A stretch of 64,000 nt of DNA from positions 197,055,625 to 197,119,624 of the forward strand of contig NC_039362.1 in assembly GCF_003573695.1 (NCBI RefSeq), in the 5' to 3' direction. Positions 1-10,899 of this stretch are shown here, one piece after another. This stretch comes from Papaver somniferum (lineage: Eukaryota > Streptophyta > Magnoliopsida > Ranunculales > Papaveraceae). The translations under genes were made by a program, and so were the position numbers. A model generated the notes under the pieces. The model worked only from the letters and a program-made list of their open reading frames with translations, ran no database searches and was not told where the DNA came from. How positions within the stretch are numbered: position 1 is the stretch's first letter; each line of letters opens with the position of its first letter.

Positions 1-780
1 TGTTAAGTTCTAGTAATGGTTTGGTACTTTGTTATTTATTACACTCAGATGGTCATATGAAATTTCATGTTTGTAATCCACTAACTGGTATATCTTGTGA
101 ATATTCATCATCATTCGCAAGTTGTTATAAGGTTGTACGTATCCCAGAATTTAATGAGCCTTTGAAGAAATTTAATGTTGAGATATTTTGTTCTCATCTG
201 GCTGTATGGGAAATCTTTCAAGTTTCTTGTGGTGAAAAATGTTGTGTAGAAATTTTCTAATTTTGATAAAGTTGTTATCCTTAGTGGTGTTCTGTTTTGG
301 ATTGAAGGACGGCATAGAAAATGTTAGTTTACAATCTCAATCAGAAAAATAAAAGTGACATACATCAATGTAGTTTGATTAATTTTCCAGCCAAGGAGTT
401 TCTCGAGAATGAATTTAGTAAGCTCTAAAACTAGACGGAAAAGAATGGGAATGACTGTGAGTGTTTGGGTGCTCAATGAGGTCAACTGGAAAATATTGCA
501 CAACGATATTTCACTAGACAATATCTTAGTAGAACGGCGCTCTCGGATAGGAGAAGATGAAGTTGCACCTGTCCAAGTTTTAGGTTTCAGTCCAGTAGAC
601 CGAATGTTGTTTTCCTCAGTTGCAAGCAAAGGGTTTTGGGGTTAAATATCCAAACCTGAAGCTTCTAAGATCTCTGCTTGGACAATATGCATGTATATGA
701 TGCAGGTCTGATGTTTCTGCCATTTGTGGTAAAGCCAATGCCAGCAGTACTTCCACCGCCCTCTTGGATAGACACTTAAA
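1..780 (+). pseudogene. F-box (FBA-type) protein pseudogene, C-terminal part
   Basis: The reading frame from about base 15 gives a typical F-box-associated repeat region: SNGLV-like start, then FHVCNPLTG, the conserved motif that follows the F-box in plant FBA/kelch-type F-box proteins. It continues to base 260 with VWEIFQVSCG. After a stop and a frame change, the order of the family continues with GVLFWIEGRH (about 285-325), then LNEVNWKILHNDISLDNI at 470-525, and in another frame PVDR.VVFLSCKQRVLGLNIQT at about 595-655, which resembles the last beta-strand repeats. Proteins of this family are substrate adaptors of SCF ubiquitin ligases. Stops and frame changes make this copy non-functional. 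The N-terminal F-box would lie left of the window. Confidence 0.7.
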
Positions 781-907
781 ACTGATCTTCGCATTTCAAA
801 TTCCGAATATAGAAAAGGAATGAAAAAAGTGTAAGGTTTACTAAGGAACTCATTTTTCTCTTTTAGCTGTTTTTAATTTTTGTATTTTCATATTCAGAAA
901 CTCAATG

Positions 908-912
908 CTTAG
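908..912. repeat. Target-site duplication CTTAG (left copy)
   Basis: CTTAG directly precedes the TG of the solo LTR and recurs at 3318-3322 directly after its other end. This is the 5-bp duplication expected of LTR retrotransposon integration. Confidence 0.8.
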
Positions 913-1794
913 TGTTTGAGGGTGAAAACGATTTCTGCTGATTTTGGTAATTTCAGGTGTGTGGGTGACAAACGAGTTTAAACCCTAAATAATGTACTGC
1001 AAGGGAGTACTTTAAATTCGAGAGATCGATCTGTACAAATCCGTCCTAAACCAAGAAATGGTCGTTCCAGACTTGCTTCGGTTACAAAGTGAAGGAGAAG
1101 GGTTGGTTTTGGGTAGGGAAGCGAAGAGATTGTTGAGACCAGAATAGTTGATTCTGGAAGAGTAGGTTTTTTACGACTTGTATCAGAAAGTGGGAAGCTA
1201 ACAGATGGAAATCTATCAAATATTTTCTGAGTGTTGTATGCTTCTGACCTGAACCCATTGTTCGATGGAAATAGGTAACACCTATTTATACAAGTCGAAG
1301 TGAAACGTACTCAGGTCTCATTAAGAAATGGAAAACGGGTGAGTAAATGGGAGGAGGTGCTAACCCGTAACGCCTGGAATTGATGTTCCATAAAAGAAAG
1401 CGTTTCACCATTACTCCCTGTATTTACTAACCACCTCATCCTTATGACACTGTCTTGTAACGGGCGTAGTGTACGCCGCACGCTGTAAACCGCCAAACCA
1501 ATACCCAATGAGCATCCCCTAGTTTGTGACAAGTGTTGATGTCTCGAGTGTTTTTGTGGAAAACACGTAGCATGTTGTTGTTGTTTGGAAAGTTGAGCTT
1601 GGGAGACTTGTCGGCTCGGTGATGACCTTCGACGGTTGAGAGTTTGCATCTTGAGAGGAAGGGTAGTCGTTGATTATTGCAACCCTTCGTTTGGTAACCA
1701 GTGGCATGAAAGCGTAGACGGTATAGCTTTAATATGGCCTAGTTTAGGCGCGGCCGAAAGTTAGTGTTTTGGCTTTGTTTGGGCGCGACCAAAC

Positions 1795-2570
1795 TAGGGA
1801 TTTGCGTCCATGCGTTAGCTGGTAACCTTGGACGGCCAAGATCTGCATCTTAGATGGAAAAGTGGCCGTTCACTGTTGCAGGCCTTTGTTTTGGCAGCCG
1901 TGAAGTGAAGGTCGGCATGCTATGGTACGGCAAGGTGGCTGGCATGCCATTGGCGCATGGCGGCATGCCTTAGCGCAGTTTGGCATGGCCAAAGTTAGAG
2001 TCTTGGGCCAAAGGTTACCATGCGTTGGTTGGAGACCTTTGACGGCTAGGATTTGCATCTAAGATGGAAGGGTGGTCGTTGATCGTCGCACGCCTTCTTT
2101 TTGGTAGCCGCATAGGGAAGGTCGGCATGGTGTGGCGCGACAAGGTTGTTGGCATGCCCTTGGCACATGTGGCATGGCATGCCTTGGCGCGGTTTGGCGT
2201 GGACAAAACTAGGGTTTTGGGCCAAAGGTTTCCATGCGTTGGTTGGCGAACCTTGGACGGCTAGGATTTGCATCTAAGATGCAAGGGTGGTCGTTGATCG
2301 CTGCACGCCTTCGACTTGGTAGCCGCATAAGAAAGGCCGGCATGGTGTGGCGCGACAAGGTGGTTGGCATGCCATTGGCACATGTGGCATGGCATGCCTT
2401 GGCGCGGTTTGGCTTGGCCAAAACTAGGGTTTTGGGCTAAAGGTTACCATGCCTTGGTTGGCGACCTTGTACGGCTAGGAGTTGTATCTAAGATGGAAGG
2501 GTGGTCGTTGATCGTCGCACGCCTTCGTTTTCGTAGCCGCATAAGGAAGGCCGGCATGGTGTGGCGCGGC
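1795..2570. repeat. About 214-bp tandem repeats inside solo LTR copy 1
   Basis: Units each contain the landmarks GGTTACCATGCGTTGG, GATTTGCATCTAAGATGG, CGTCGCACGCCTTC, and AAGGCCGGCATGGTGTGGCG. The last landmark recurs at about 2112, 2326 and 2540, which gives a period near 214 bp. Roughly four copies are seen, the leftmost more diverged. Confidence 0.8.
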
Positions 2571-2577
2571 AAGGTGG

Positions 2578-3110
2578 TTGGCATGCCATTGGCACATGTG
2601 GCACGGCATGCCTTGGCGCGGAGGTGCGGCTTGCATGGCATGCCATTGGCGCAGTGGTGCGGATGGCATGGTTGGCATGCCTTGGCGAAGAGGTGCGGCT
2701 GGCATGGCATGCCATTGGCGCAGTGGTGCGGCTGGCATGGTTGGCATGCCTTGGCGTGGAGGTGCCGCTGGCATGGCATGCCATTGGCGTTGTGGTGCGG
2801 CTGGCATGGTTTGCATGCCTTGGCGCTGTGGTGCACGTGGCTGGCATGGCATGTCATTGGCGTAGTGGTGTGGCTGACATGGTTGGCATGCCTTGGCGCG
2901 GAGGTGCGGCTGGCATGGCATGCTATTGGCGCAGTGGTGCGGCTGGCATGGTTGGCATGCCTTGGCGCGGAGGTGCAGCTAGCATGGCGTGTCATTGGCG
3001 CAGTGGTGCGGCTGGCATGGTTGGCATGCCTTGGCGCGGAGATGTGGCTGGCATGGTCTCCCATTGGCACAGTTGTGTGGCTAGCATGGTTGGCATGCCT
3101 TGGTATGGTA
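2578..3110. repeat. 69-bp minisatellite (GGCATGCC-rich) inside solo LTR copy 1
   Basis: The unit begins GGCATGCCTTGGCGCGGAGG and continues with TGGCATGGCATGCCATTGG. Starts fall near 2670, 2738, 2811, 2884, 2953, 3022 and 3088, about eight copies in all. Because 69 is a multiple of three, all frames on both strands stay open for long distances. The apparent proteins of 190-250 residues here are artefacts of the array. Confidence 0.9.
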
Positions 3111-3317
3111 GCATAAGAATTAGGGTTTGACATAGATGATGTCAGTCAATGTTAAGGGTTCTGCCGTGGAATATGACCCATGTATAAAGAAAAGTACCCT
3201 GGTAATTCTTACGTAGACATGCTGATTGATTCAATAAATGCGCTAATGGTCATAATGACGTCATATCATATGTATGATTTTACGATTTTAACCCTAAACT
3301 AAAAACCACCATCAATA

Positions 3318-3322
3318 CTTAG
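3318..3322. repeat. Target-site duplication CTTAG (right copy)
   Basis: Right partner of the CTTAG at 908-912. Confidence 0.8.
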
Positions 3323-4000
3323 ATATGCTGGATTTTCTTTCAAATCCAAGAATATCAAGATCAAGCTTGGTGTAACAGCTGTTTATGTTAAAAGTAACAT
3401 CTCTTGGTGTTTGATGTTATACTACATGGGTTTGAAAGAATATTAGTTGAGTGGATGTTATCGTGTTTCTTTTCTTCATGTCTTCTTAACTAGTAGACTT
3501 TGAAATTTATGTTTTTAAGAAATGAAGTAGCGTTACATGGTGGGTCATTAATATTCTTGGAACAAGTTAGTTATCTCTAGTTTGTTGATTAAGAATGATG
3601 GTTAATTTAGAACCACATCTTTCTTTCTTTTCTCCTTTGAAAGATGGACGTTAATATGAATCATAACTTAAAAATGTTGCTGGGCTTTCTGACTTAGAAT
3701 GGTAGAGTTACTTACAAGCGTCAGGAGTATCTATCATTGGTCCAGAGTTCAGTTCATTCAAGACATTTCCAGGTATTTTGTTTGTTTGTCTCCGTCTTCG
3801 ATTTTAATTTTCTTAAATTTTTAGTTTTTGCTGTTAATTTTTGCAATGTGTATGATCAGAGTTGTGAACTGACAGTCATAGTTGTACAACTAAGAAAAAC
3901 AAAAAATAGCAAGAAAAACTACATATTGTTGTCTAAAAAGCTGAAGAAATTATGTATTCTAAAGCCAATTCTGAGGTAATATTTTCATTGGAACAGTGGT
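3323..4000. other. Unassigned, AT-rich interval
   Basis: I see no convincing gene. A short open stretch before a splice-like CAG/GTATTT at about 3772 (VSIIGPEFSSFKTFP) could be an exon remnant, but it has no recognisable domain. The interval is the original flank of the CTTAG insertion, so it was contiguous with the sequence before base 908. Confidence 0.3.
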
Positions 4001-4004
4001 CCAA

Positions 4005-4632
4005 GGTTTTTCAAATCGCACGATTCGCTTTAAAAAAATCCAATTCGATTCACATCGGAACTCTGAATCGCATCACCCAAAGAATCGTATTTATTCTATT
4101 ATAAATATGCGATTTTGACTTTATTTTCTTAGTTGACCAACACAACAAGGTGTAATGTAATAATCGATGTCCCTTCGTACATCTGTGTCCTATGGACCCC
4201 ATCAACTAGCTACATCTCTAGGGACAATAACTCACTTGTATTTACATTGGAATTGTTTGCTTATGGACGCGTGGAATACTAATGTGTGATAAAAAATACT
4301 AAATTGAGTGATAAAAAAATTAAATTTATGGTTGCATGCACGGATGCACTTTATAGAGCCAGCAGTTTATGAGTACCGAGCCACTGCACCACATTTGTTT
4401 TCTTGTGTTTGTTCATAAATGCATATATCTTTTTATGATATCCTTATTTTTGTTGGAAATTACTTATACATCCCGTAAAAATTAGTGTTACTTGTGAAAA
4501 TACAATCATATTATTAATTTTTAAGGTATATATAGAAGTGACTATGAATCTACGATTTCACGAGTCATTATAGGATTCGATTCCTTAAAATTCAAAAACG
4601 ATTCAGGGTACGATTTATGATTTCACAACCTT
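4005..4632. mobile_element. Possible hAT-like MITE with imperfect terminal inverted repeats
   Basis: The left end reads AAGGTTTTTCAAATCGCACG. The right end, reverse-complemented, reads AAGGTTGTGAAATCATAAAT. Both are followed by GATTCG/AATCG-rich sequence, a style common in hAT-derived MITEs. I could not find a matching 8-bp duplication, and no coding sequence is present, so the call is tentative. Confidence 0.35.
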
Positions 4633-5018
4633 CTTCAATATAAAAAAACCCTTCTTTTTCTGTTTCCTTTTCTGTTTGTTTTTTTCAAAAAATTAAACTT
4701 TGTTTTTTTTCAATATGTACGTAGAAGGTGTTAAAGATTCTATGGGATCGGGTGAATGACGCCATTGATACGATTATAAGAAGAGAAGTGAAACATGAGA
4801 ATATTTACACCCTTGTATAGAAGGGTTCTGCCCATATCTGTGTGTTTGTCTTAGCTCTCTTCATTTTGTTCTCATTTCTTAATTCTAAGATTACATTGCA
4901 GAACAAGTTAAACTAATACACAGGTAGTCCGTAATCTGCCATGAACATACATCATCAACAAGTGTCTCTATTTGATAGAAACATACCCTCGTGTTACAGA
5001 CAAAGGGTTGAACCAGCA

Positions 5019-5023
5019 GTTTC
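5019..5023. repeat. Target-site duplication GTTTC (left copy)
   Basis: Matches GTTTC at 7807-7811, immediately outside the two LTRs. Confidence 0.85.
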
Positions 5024-5442
5024 TAATAAATTATGGGTATCATAGAGACGGATCATCGATTAGACAAAACTAAATCAAAGATAAAAGAGATAGGAGAATT
5101 AAAGTGGTTCGGCACTAACGCCTACGTCCACTGACAGAACCCCGTAGGGTGGATTGGATTATTGATCTCCAGAGTTTTATGATTCTGGGATAATATTACA
5201 GTTACATGACGAGTCCTATTTATAGGATTATTGAATCAAAAGTAAACCTAGAGTAGCAAAATACATTGACTAGGTAAACTAACTTATCCAGCTAGAATAA
5301 AGGAGTTAATAGCCAGAATGCATAATCTTATGCATGACTTGGTCTTGTAAATATCTTCTCCACACGTCCGTTCAATGAACCAAAAGCTAACTCACCACCT
5401 CGATCACCTAAGTGGCTAATATGTGTGCCATATATTCCAACA
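5024..5442 (-). repeat. 3' LTR of the 5024-7806 element
   Basis: This is a 419-bp direct repeat of 7388-7806. Read on the minus strand it starts TGTTGGAATATATGG and ends AATTTATTA. Confidence 0.85.
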
Positions 5443-7370
5443 CCCCCCGTCAAGTTGGACACGGAGAGAAATGAAGTGTGCAACTTGGACAATATCTTGA
5501 AAAGAAACCTTGTAATTTAAATTTTGCATGACGTGCTTCGACCATGGCATGGATGCTTCATTCACGTATTTAGACCGCAGCAGTTGAACTTTATGATCTT
5601 CTTTTCATCATTTTCTTTTTTACGGTCTTCATGCCGTGAGTGTATATCCAGATAACTTAAACTCCATGGTGTTAGTGAGTACTTGAGAAACGGAAGTACC
5701 ACTATTGTTGATAACCCAACCAAAAATCTTTTGTGTCAGTATGTAGCAAAAGAAAAATATATTGCAGACAGAAAGGTAAACAAGATATAGGATGATGATT
5801 AGGTTTGCTTAGCTAAACCTAGAGATAACTCATATAAGCATTTGCATGCTTCATAAAATTATTGAGAGATCGTCAAATAGTTTCCTGAATTTGCAAACCA
5901 ATGATGATATATAAAACTAACTTGATGTATTGAACAGTAGTTGTTACCTTCACAGGCTTTAGAGAGTTTTATGTTTCATGAATTCTTCCTCCAATTGACA
6001 ATGGTTAAACCAGAAAAGGAGTATGGTCTATTAACAGAAAACAAAAAACTGTGTATCCTCAAGAGTCATTAGGTATTAGGAAGAAACCTTAATAAAGGTG
6101 TGAGATAATGACATATTACGAACAGAAAATATATTCGAACCCATGATATTTAAAACAAGGATCTCGAAAAATTATTTTAGTCTTGGATTGTGATCTGTGA
6201 TGCAAAATAAAAGGAAGGATCTCTGTAGTGTTTGGAACTCCGTAAACCAGAAAAGGAGTATGGTCTATTAACAGAAAAGGAGTACATGGACTATGGACTG
6301 ACGGTGCAGACTATATCCACAGCTCACGGTGCAGACTATATCCACAGCTGATAGGCAAGAATCATTAGAGATGATTATGAGAATTAGCTTGGATAAAAGC
6401 AGAGTCGATGAATATCGACAGAAGTACAAAGAGATTACTTCGATCAAAACTTACACTCAACATATGAGCGGCCATGGAATAAACTTGGCCTTGAATACTG
6501 ACGAAAACAGTTGTTGATAAAAATGACATCTTTGCAATCACCAAAGGATTTTCGCGAAGGTGAATGTTATACAGCCTCTTATACATTGCATGAGAACAAA
6601 AAAGACTGCTTTATCGATGAACACGATTCTTTCATTTGATAACCACTGCAATAGCTATAGAGGAAACCATTAGTGAGTTTCATGCTATTAAAGGAGAGAA
6701 TATATTCTCATAAAAAATAAATTCCTAATCCGAAAATTTTCGGAAAGAAAAGATGATTATTTATTAAGGATATATACTGAAAATATGGAAAATATTTTCA
6801 AATTAATCGATTAACAGACTTTGGCAAAATTCCGAAAAATGGAGATATTTTCGGGATTGACTTAAATATGGAAATCTTCCTGGAAAAGATGAACCAAAAA
6901 GCTACGTCTATGTGTACGGCAAAGACTCAAAAGCTATATCTTCATGTGTACAACAGATAGACTTGAAAGCATACATACAGTAATGTGAATAAGACAACAT
7001 CAAAAGGAACTTGATGAAGATAATAACAGAACTCACGAATCTTATATGTAAAGTCGTGAATGCTATCGTTGTTTTACTGTTGACGGCTTAAGAAAGGAAA
7101 AGGAAAAATTTAGATGTAAGCAAAATTTGAATACTGGAAGAAAAACATAGATTTTCGTCCAAAGAACGATACCCATAGACATAATGAAAAACAAAACTCA
7201 TGATGATGATAGAAACGATCATTAGGAAGAGTTATTTGATGATAACTCTGTTGGAAATACCGAATATAAATCATCTATAGAAATATAGACTAATATCAAA
7301 GATTAGTACAAATAAAATAGATGAAAATGACAGCAAAATAATTAGAAAGCGGAAGCAATCTGAGCGGATC

Positions 7371-7387
7371 TCCCCGCTCTGATACCA
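7371..7387 (-). other. Primer-binding site, initiator-Met tRNA type
   Basis: On the minus strand the sequence TGGTATCAGAGC directly follows the 5' LTR end. It is complementary to the 3' end of plant initiator methionine tRNA, the usual primer of Copia-type elements. Confidence 0.85.
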
Positions 7388-7806
7388 TAATAAATTATGG
7401 GTATCATAGAGACGGATCATCGATTAGACAAAACTAAATCAAAGATAAAAGAGACAGGAGAATTAAAGTGGTTCGGCACTAACGCCTACGTCCACTGACA
7501 GAACCCCGTAGGGTGGATTGGATTATTGATCTCCAGAGTTTTATGATTCTGGGATAATATTACAGTTACATGACGAGTCCTATTTATAGGATTATTGAAT
7601 CAAGAGTAAACCTAGAGTAGCAAAATACATTGACTAGGTAAACTAACTTATCCAGCTAGAATAAAGGAGTTAATAGCCAGAATGCGTAATCTTATGCATG
7701 ACTTGGTCTTGTAAATATCTTCTCCACACGTCCGTTCAATGAACCAAAAGCTAACTCACCACCTCGATCACCTCAGTGGCTAATATGTGTGCCATATATT
7801 CCAACA
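7388..7806 (-). repeat. 5' LTR of the 5024-7806 element
   Basis: This is a 419-bp direct repeat of 5024-5442 with about four substitutions. It is followed by the GTTTC duplication at 7807-7811. Confidence 0.85.
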
Positions 7807-7811
7807 GTTTC

Positions 7812-8420
7812 TATACCAGCTCTCTGTGCCACAAAAGCTGTTAGCAAAATGCTTAGTCCTGAAAGGGCGACACCTCTTTCAAGTTAATATAAACCTCCTT
7901 CACCATTCAAGCATTATCTAGGGAAATATAGTTTCGAAACCATAAAACTTATCAATTATCTGATTCGCAGAAATGTGGTGGGTACGGTGGATTGGTTGCA
8001 TAAATACTGGTGGAAGTAAGATTTTTTATCAAACTTATTTGTTGAGTTGGTCGTTGATCATTTATCTGGTTGACATTTTGCAGATTAGAAAAGCATGGGC
8101 CGCAAAGCTTGTGGCTTGTGCAGAAATCCAAGGAAGTTTGGGACACTTTTGAAACCTTGCATGAAAAAGATGATGTCGCTTCTAAATTGCTTGGCCACTG
8201 GCGGGAACAATGATGATAAGCGTGTAAAGCATAAGGACCTCGTGTGTACTTCCACGGATACCCAGGTGCCAGTTAACTAAGTCAGTTGGGAAGCTATTTT
8301 ATTCAACAATGTGCATGTTTGTGTATTTGGATTACGAATTGCCAAGATTGACCCGCATTTTAATCGAACAAGGCATATTCGGCCGACTTACCATAATGTA
8401 GATTTTACTTTACTAGTGGC
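7812..8420 (+). other. Possible host gene remnant, unrecognised
   Basis: After a CAG at about 8083, one frame reads LEKHGPQSLWLVQKSKEVW and continues DTFETLHEKDDVASKLLGHW before a stop near 8210. The composition looks protein-like, but I cannot assign a family. The longer ATG-initiated frame at 8095-8280 is an alternative frame over the same bases. Confidence 0.25.
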
Positions 8421-9149
8421 CTTAGAGCAACTGCAGTGGTGCGACCAAAACCAAAGACCAAAGACTAAAAAAAAAGATCAAATTTGGGTTTAGTCCGTCG
8501 TGTGGCGTAGAGGGAGAAGAGTAAATTTGGTCGCGCGTTGATATAAAGTTCGCCTGGACATCGAGCGTTGGTAAAGTTTACGCCTGGAATCAGGCGTTGG
8601 TAAAGATAACGCCTGAAATGGGGCGGAGGTAAAGATTACGCCTGAAATCAGGCGTTAATAAAGATTACGCTCGGAGGAATTCAAACAGAAAATAAAAAAA
8701 AATAAAAAATAAAATAAAATAATGGGGCGGAGGTATAAAGCCCGCCCCATGTGATGGTGGTCTTAATTGTAAGCTTGGGGGGTAATGTATATCAACGCCC
8801 ACTAAAGGCGTTAAGTTTATCCCCGCCTGGTAGTCAGGCGTAATGTATATCAACGCCCAGTGGGGCGTACATTTAACCTCCGCCCGTTCCAGGCGAATTC
8901 TTTACGAACGCCTCTACATCAGGCGTTAACTTTACAAACGCTCGATAAATTGCGGACATTATATCAACGCCCGTTGTGTAGGCGGACATTATATAAACGC
9001 CCGACTATATTTGGGTTTGGTCTTGGTCGCAGACCAAATTTGGTCTGGTTTTTAATCTTTGATCAAATTTTGATCGATAGTCCGTCCCACTACGCCTATA
9101 CACTGGACCTAATATTTGGGTTTGGTCGTCCATTGTGGACGCTCTTAGT
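8421..9149. mobile_element. Foldback/MITE-like element built of GCGTT-AACGC hairpins
   Basis: The ends are imperfect inverted repeats: left CTTAGAGCAACTGCAGTGG then GACCAAA; right end reverse-complemented CTAAGAGCGTCCACAATGG then GACCAAA. The interior holds many short hairpins of the type CGCCTGAAATCAGGCG and alternating GGCGTT / AACGCC modules separated by TTTAC or ATATATC spacers (for example 8580-8670 and 8790-9000). It has no coding capacity. It probably depends on a transposase elsewhere. A similar GCGTT-rich style marks both ends of the 51857-54590 region. Confidence 0.6.
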
Positions 9150-9436
9150 CCTCTATCTTTGGTACCGAGTCAGACTACAAGAAGTTAGCTTGATTTGCAC
9201 GAAATGTAAACATTTGACCTTGTTCAATTTATTCATCTCTGTACTGAGTCTGCCTCAGTTGTACCGGATTGCGTTCCACGATCCAGCAAAAAAGTGTTGC
9301 CACCAATTTGTTTTTGTTGGTTTGAATTTTTGTACCTCTTCTTATGTTTGTTGGTGCTTATTTTGAATTACTCATGTTTATGAATTGTTGTGAGTGTTCC
9401 TACCGAGTTTTTCTGGTTTCCGGCATTTGAAGACGC
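9150..9436. other. Unassigned; possibly the intron of the HSC70 pseudogene
   Basis: No domain is visible. The stretch ends in a splice-acceptor-like TTGAAG exactly where plant cytosolic HSC70 genes carry their single conserved intron (inside the Asp codon before AKRLIGRR). It may therefore be retained intron sequence. Confidence 0.35.
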
Positions 9437-9701
9437 AAGGCATTTGATTGGGAGAAGGGTTTCGGATCCATCAGTTCAAGCTGATACAAAGCTATAGCCT
9501 TTTAAGGTGATTGCTGGACCAGATGAAAAACCCATGATTCTGGTCACATACAAAGGCGAGGAGAAGCAATTTGCAACTGAAGAAATATCATCTATAGTTC
9601 TTGTAAAAATGCGCGAGATTGCGGAAGCTTATCTTGGCTCTTCTATAAAGAATGTGCGAGATCGCGAAAGCTTATCATGGTTCTTCTATAAAGAATGTTG
9701 T
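9437..9701 (+). pseudogene. HSC70 (cytosolic HSP70) pseudogene, 5' part
   Basis: The frame gives HLIGRRVSDPSVQADTKL, a stop, then [20 protein letters not shown] and [16 protein letters not shown]. This is the ATPase domain of a cytosolic HSP70 from about residue 72. The first base follows an AG, at the site of the conserved plant HSC70 intron, so this is a DNA-level copy and not a processed one. A 43-bp tandem duplication (about 9612-9696) repeats the [12 protein letters not shown] coding bases and throws the frame. The pseudogene is cut at GTTGT by the Tat element 9702-22995 and resumes at 22996. Exon 1 is not seen upstream. Confidence 0.85.
9697..9701. repeat. Target-site duplication GTTGT (left copy)
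   Basis: Matches GTTGT at 22996-23000. Joining the flanks restores the HSP70 reading AAGAATGTTGTTATTGTCCC (KNVVIVP). Confidence 0.9.
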
Positions 9702-10556
9702 TGTGGACACACAAACCGCGTGGTGGTCCGAATGCACACAATCAATCATTAACGTCTAAAGAGATTACGATGATGATACCCTGACGCGGATTCATTGGCT
9801 CAAAACCCTTGGGTTTATCATGGCCTCCTCCAACTTCCCCGTGCGTGGCGATTATGCATGGGATACAAATATAAAAGGAAAACAAAACATATAAGCAGCT
9901 ACGTGTGAAGCTAAATGAATGTAAAGTGCTGAAATGTAAATAAGACCAAGGTTTACGTGGTTCAGCACTAAGGCCTACATCCACGGGGTTTGTTGTTCTA
10001 CTATATTATTCACGGTTACACAAATAGTTGAATGACTTTGGGTTTACATATTTATCTCCACCAAGGGATTAACTTACCTTTGCTACTCTCTCTCTCTCTC
10101 TCTCTCTCCCCTGATGTTTTTTCCATCCCCCCCCTCTTTGTGGAGATTGGGTATTTATAAGGTTGGAACGTGGGACCCATCTCTGAAGACCGTTGGAACC
10201 TTATCTTCTCGTGTCCTTGCGTCCATCACGCGGAGGTCTGCGATTCCCCCTCGATCCCGCGGAGGCATCTTCGCTCGTTCCACAGGTCGGTCGACACGTG
10301 CACTGCTCAGAGTGTTTAATGCGGGTAGTTGAGGGGTCTGCTCGTATCAGACAAGTGTCTTCTGCCCCTGTCAGTCCGTGTCAGCTGACTTTCTCTCCAC
10401 CGTTGATCTTAGCTCCTCTTCTGGGGATGAGATAAAGCAACTCCTAGGGGTTTATTTGGTGCTTCGTGACGCATCGTGTTTTGATGTTTTGGCTTGCATG
10501 CTTTCCACGTACCTTTCTGTATACACGTGTCCGATAATGAGATATATGTGTACACA
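9702..10556 (-). repeat. 3' LTR of the Tat element 9702-22995
   Basis: Direct repeat of 22134-22995. It contains a (CT)n run at about 10085-10108 and, on the minus strand, a TATA-like CCTTATAAATACCC (about 10148-10162). A purine-rich stretch (reverse complement of GCCCCTTTTCTTC, 10561-10573) adjoins it as the polypurine tract. Confidence 0.9.
10085..10108. repeat. (CT)n microsatellite in the LTR
   Basis: An uninterrupted CT run of about 12 units. The partner LTR has a longer run at about 22519-22547, so this run is one of the few differences between the LTRs. Confidence 0.9.
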
Positions 10557-10899
10557 ATTTGCCCCTTTTCTTCGGGCTTAAATGGCTAATGGGTGCCTTG
10601 AAGAAAAACTATCGTCGCACATTCTTCTCACTCCTAATAACTTCTCCTAGATACTTGGGCACGTCTTTTATTCGTGCATTAACTGCTTATGTAACGGGCA
10701 CGTTTTCCTATTTCTCCCTTAATTTCCTCTTTTCTTTCGGGTATTTTAAGGATAGAGAGGAAATTTAATTTCATTCTTCCTAAACACTCTCTCAGTTCAT
10801 TCTTCCTTTAAATTTCCTGCCTGCCTTCATTAAACCTGTGACCTTAAATTCTTTGTCAGTCTTCATTGCACCTGTGATCTTAAATTCTGTCAGTCATTA

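Larger units (their letters stand above)
913..3317 (-). mobile_element. Solo LTR, 2.4 kb, copy 1 (same family as 29074-31439)
   Basis: This is a 2405-bp unit that matches 29074-31439 in inverted orientation over its whole length. Read on the minus strand it starts TATTGATGGTGG (canonical TG mutated) and ends CCCTCAAACA. It is flanked by the 5-bp duplication CTTAG (908-912, 3318-3322). A TATAAATAGG box lies on the minus strand (1283-1290), about 370 bp from the LTR 3' end, which sets the orientation. No internal retrotransposon domain is present, so it is a solo LTR left by recombination between two LTRs, or a domainless element. Most of its length (about 1795-3110) is tandem repeats. Confidence 0.8.
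5024..7806 (-). mobile_element. Non-autonomous LTR retrotransposon, 2.8 kb
   Basis: Two 419-bp LTRs (5024-5442 and 7388-7806) differ at about four positions, so the insertion is recent. Target duplication GTTTC flanks it. On the minus strand, TGGTATCAGAGCGGGG (7371-7387) abuts the 5' LTR and is the classic initiator-methionine tRNA primer site. A G-rich purine tract (reverse complement of CCCCCCGTC at 5443) abuts the 3' LTR. The 1.9 kb interior has no gag or pol domain that I can recognise, so the element must rely on enzymes supplied elsewhere. Primer site and layout suggest a Copia-derived LARD/TRIM-like element. Confidence 0.85.
4922..7962 (+). pseudogene. Possible host exon interrupted by the 5024-7806 LTR element
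   Basis: If the element and one GTTTC duplication are removed, an open frame runs from an ATG near 4941 across the insertion point to a TAA near 7890, about 52 residues (MNIHHQQVSLFDRNIPSCYR at the start, ending ERATPLSS). An AG/GT-like context precedes the ATG. I do not recognise the product. The continuity across the exact insertion point is the only support, and it could be chance. Confidence 0.25.

Noticed and set aside
2364..3133. Long ORFs on both strands (up to 250 codons) rich in His, Trp, Met and Cys
   Set aside because: They lie in a 69-bp tandem array. A period divisible by three keeps all frames open, and the same array in the solo LTR at 29233-29954 gives equally long frames. 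No domain or start context.
8540..9000. Array of hairpins as a series of bacterial-type terminators or tRNA-like genes
   Set aside because: No T-tracts after the stems, no tRNA A/B boxes. The eukaryotic context favours a foldback transposon.
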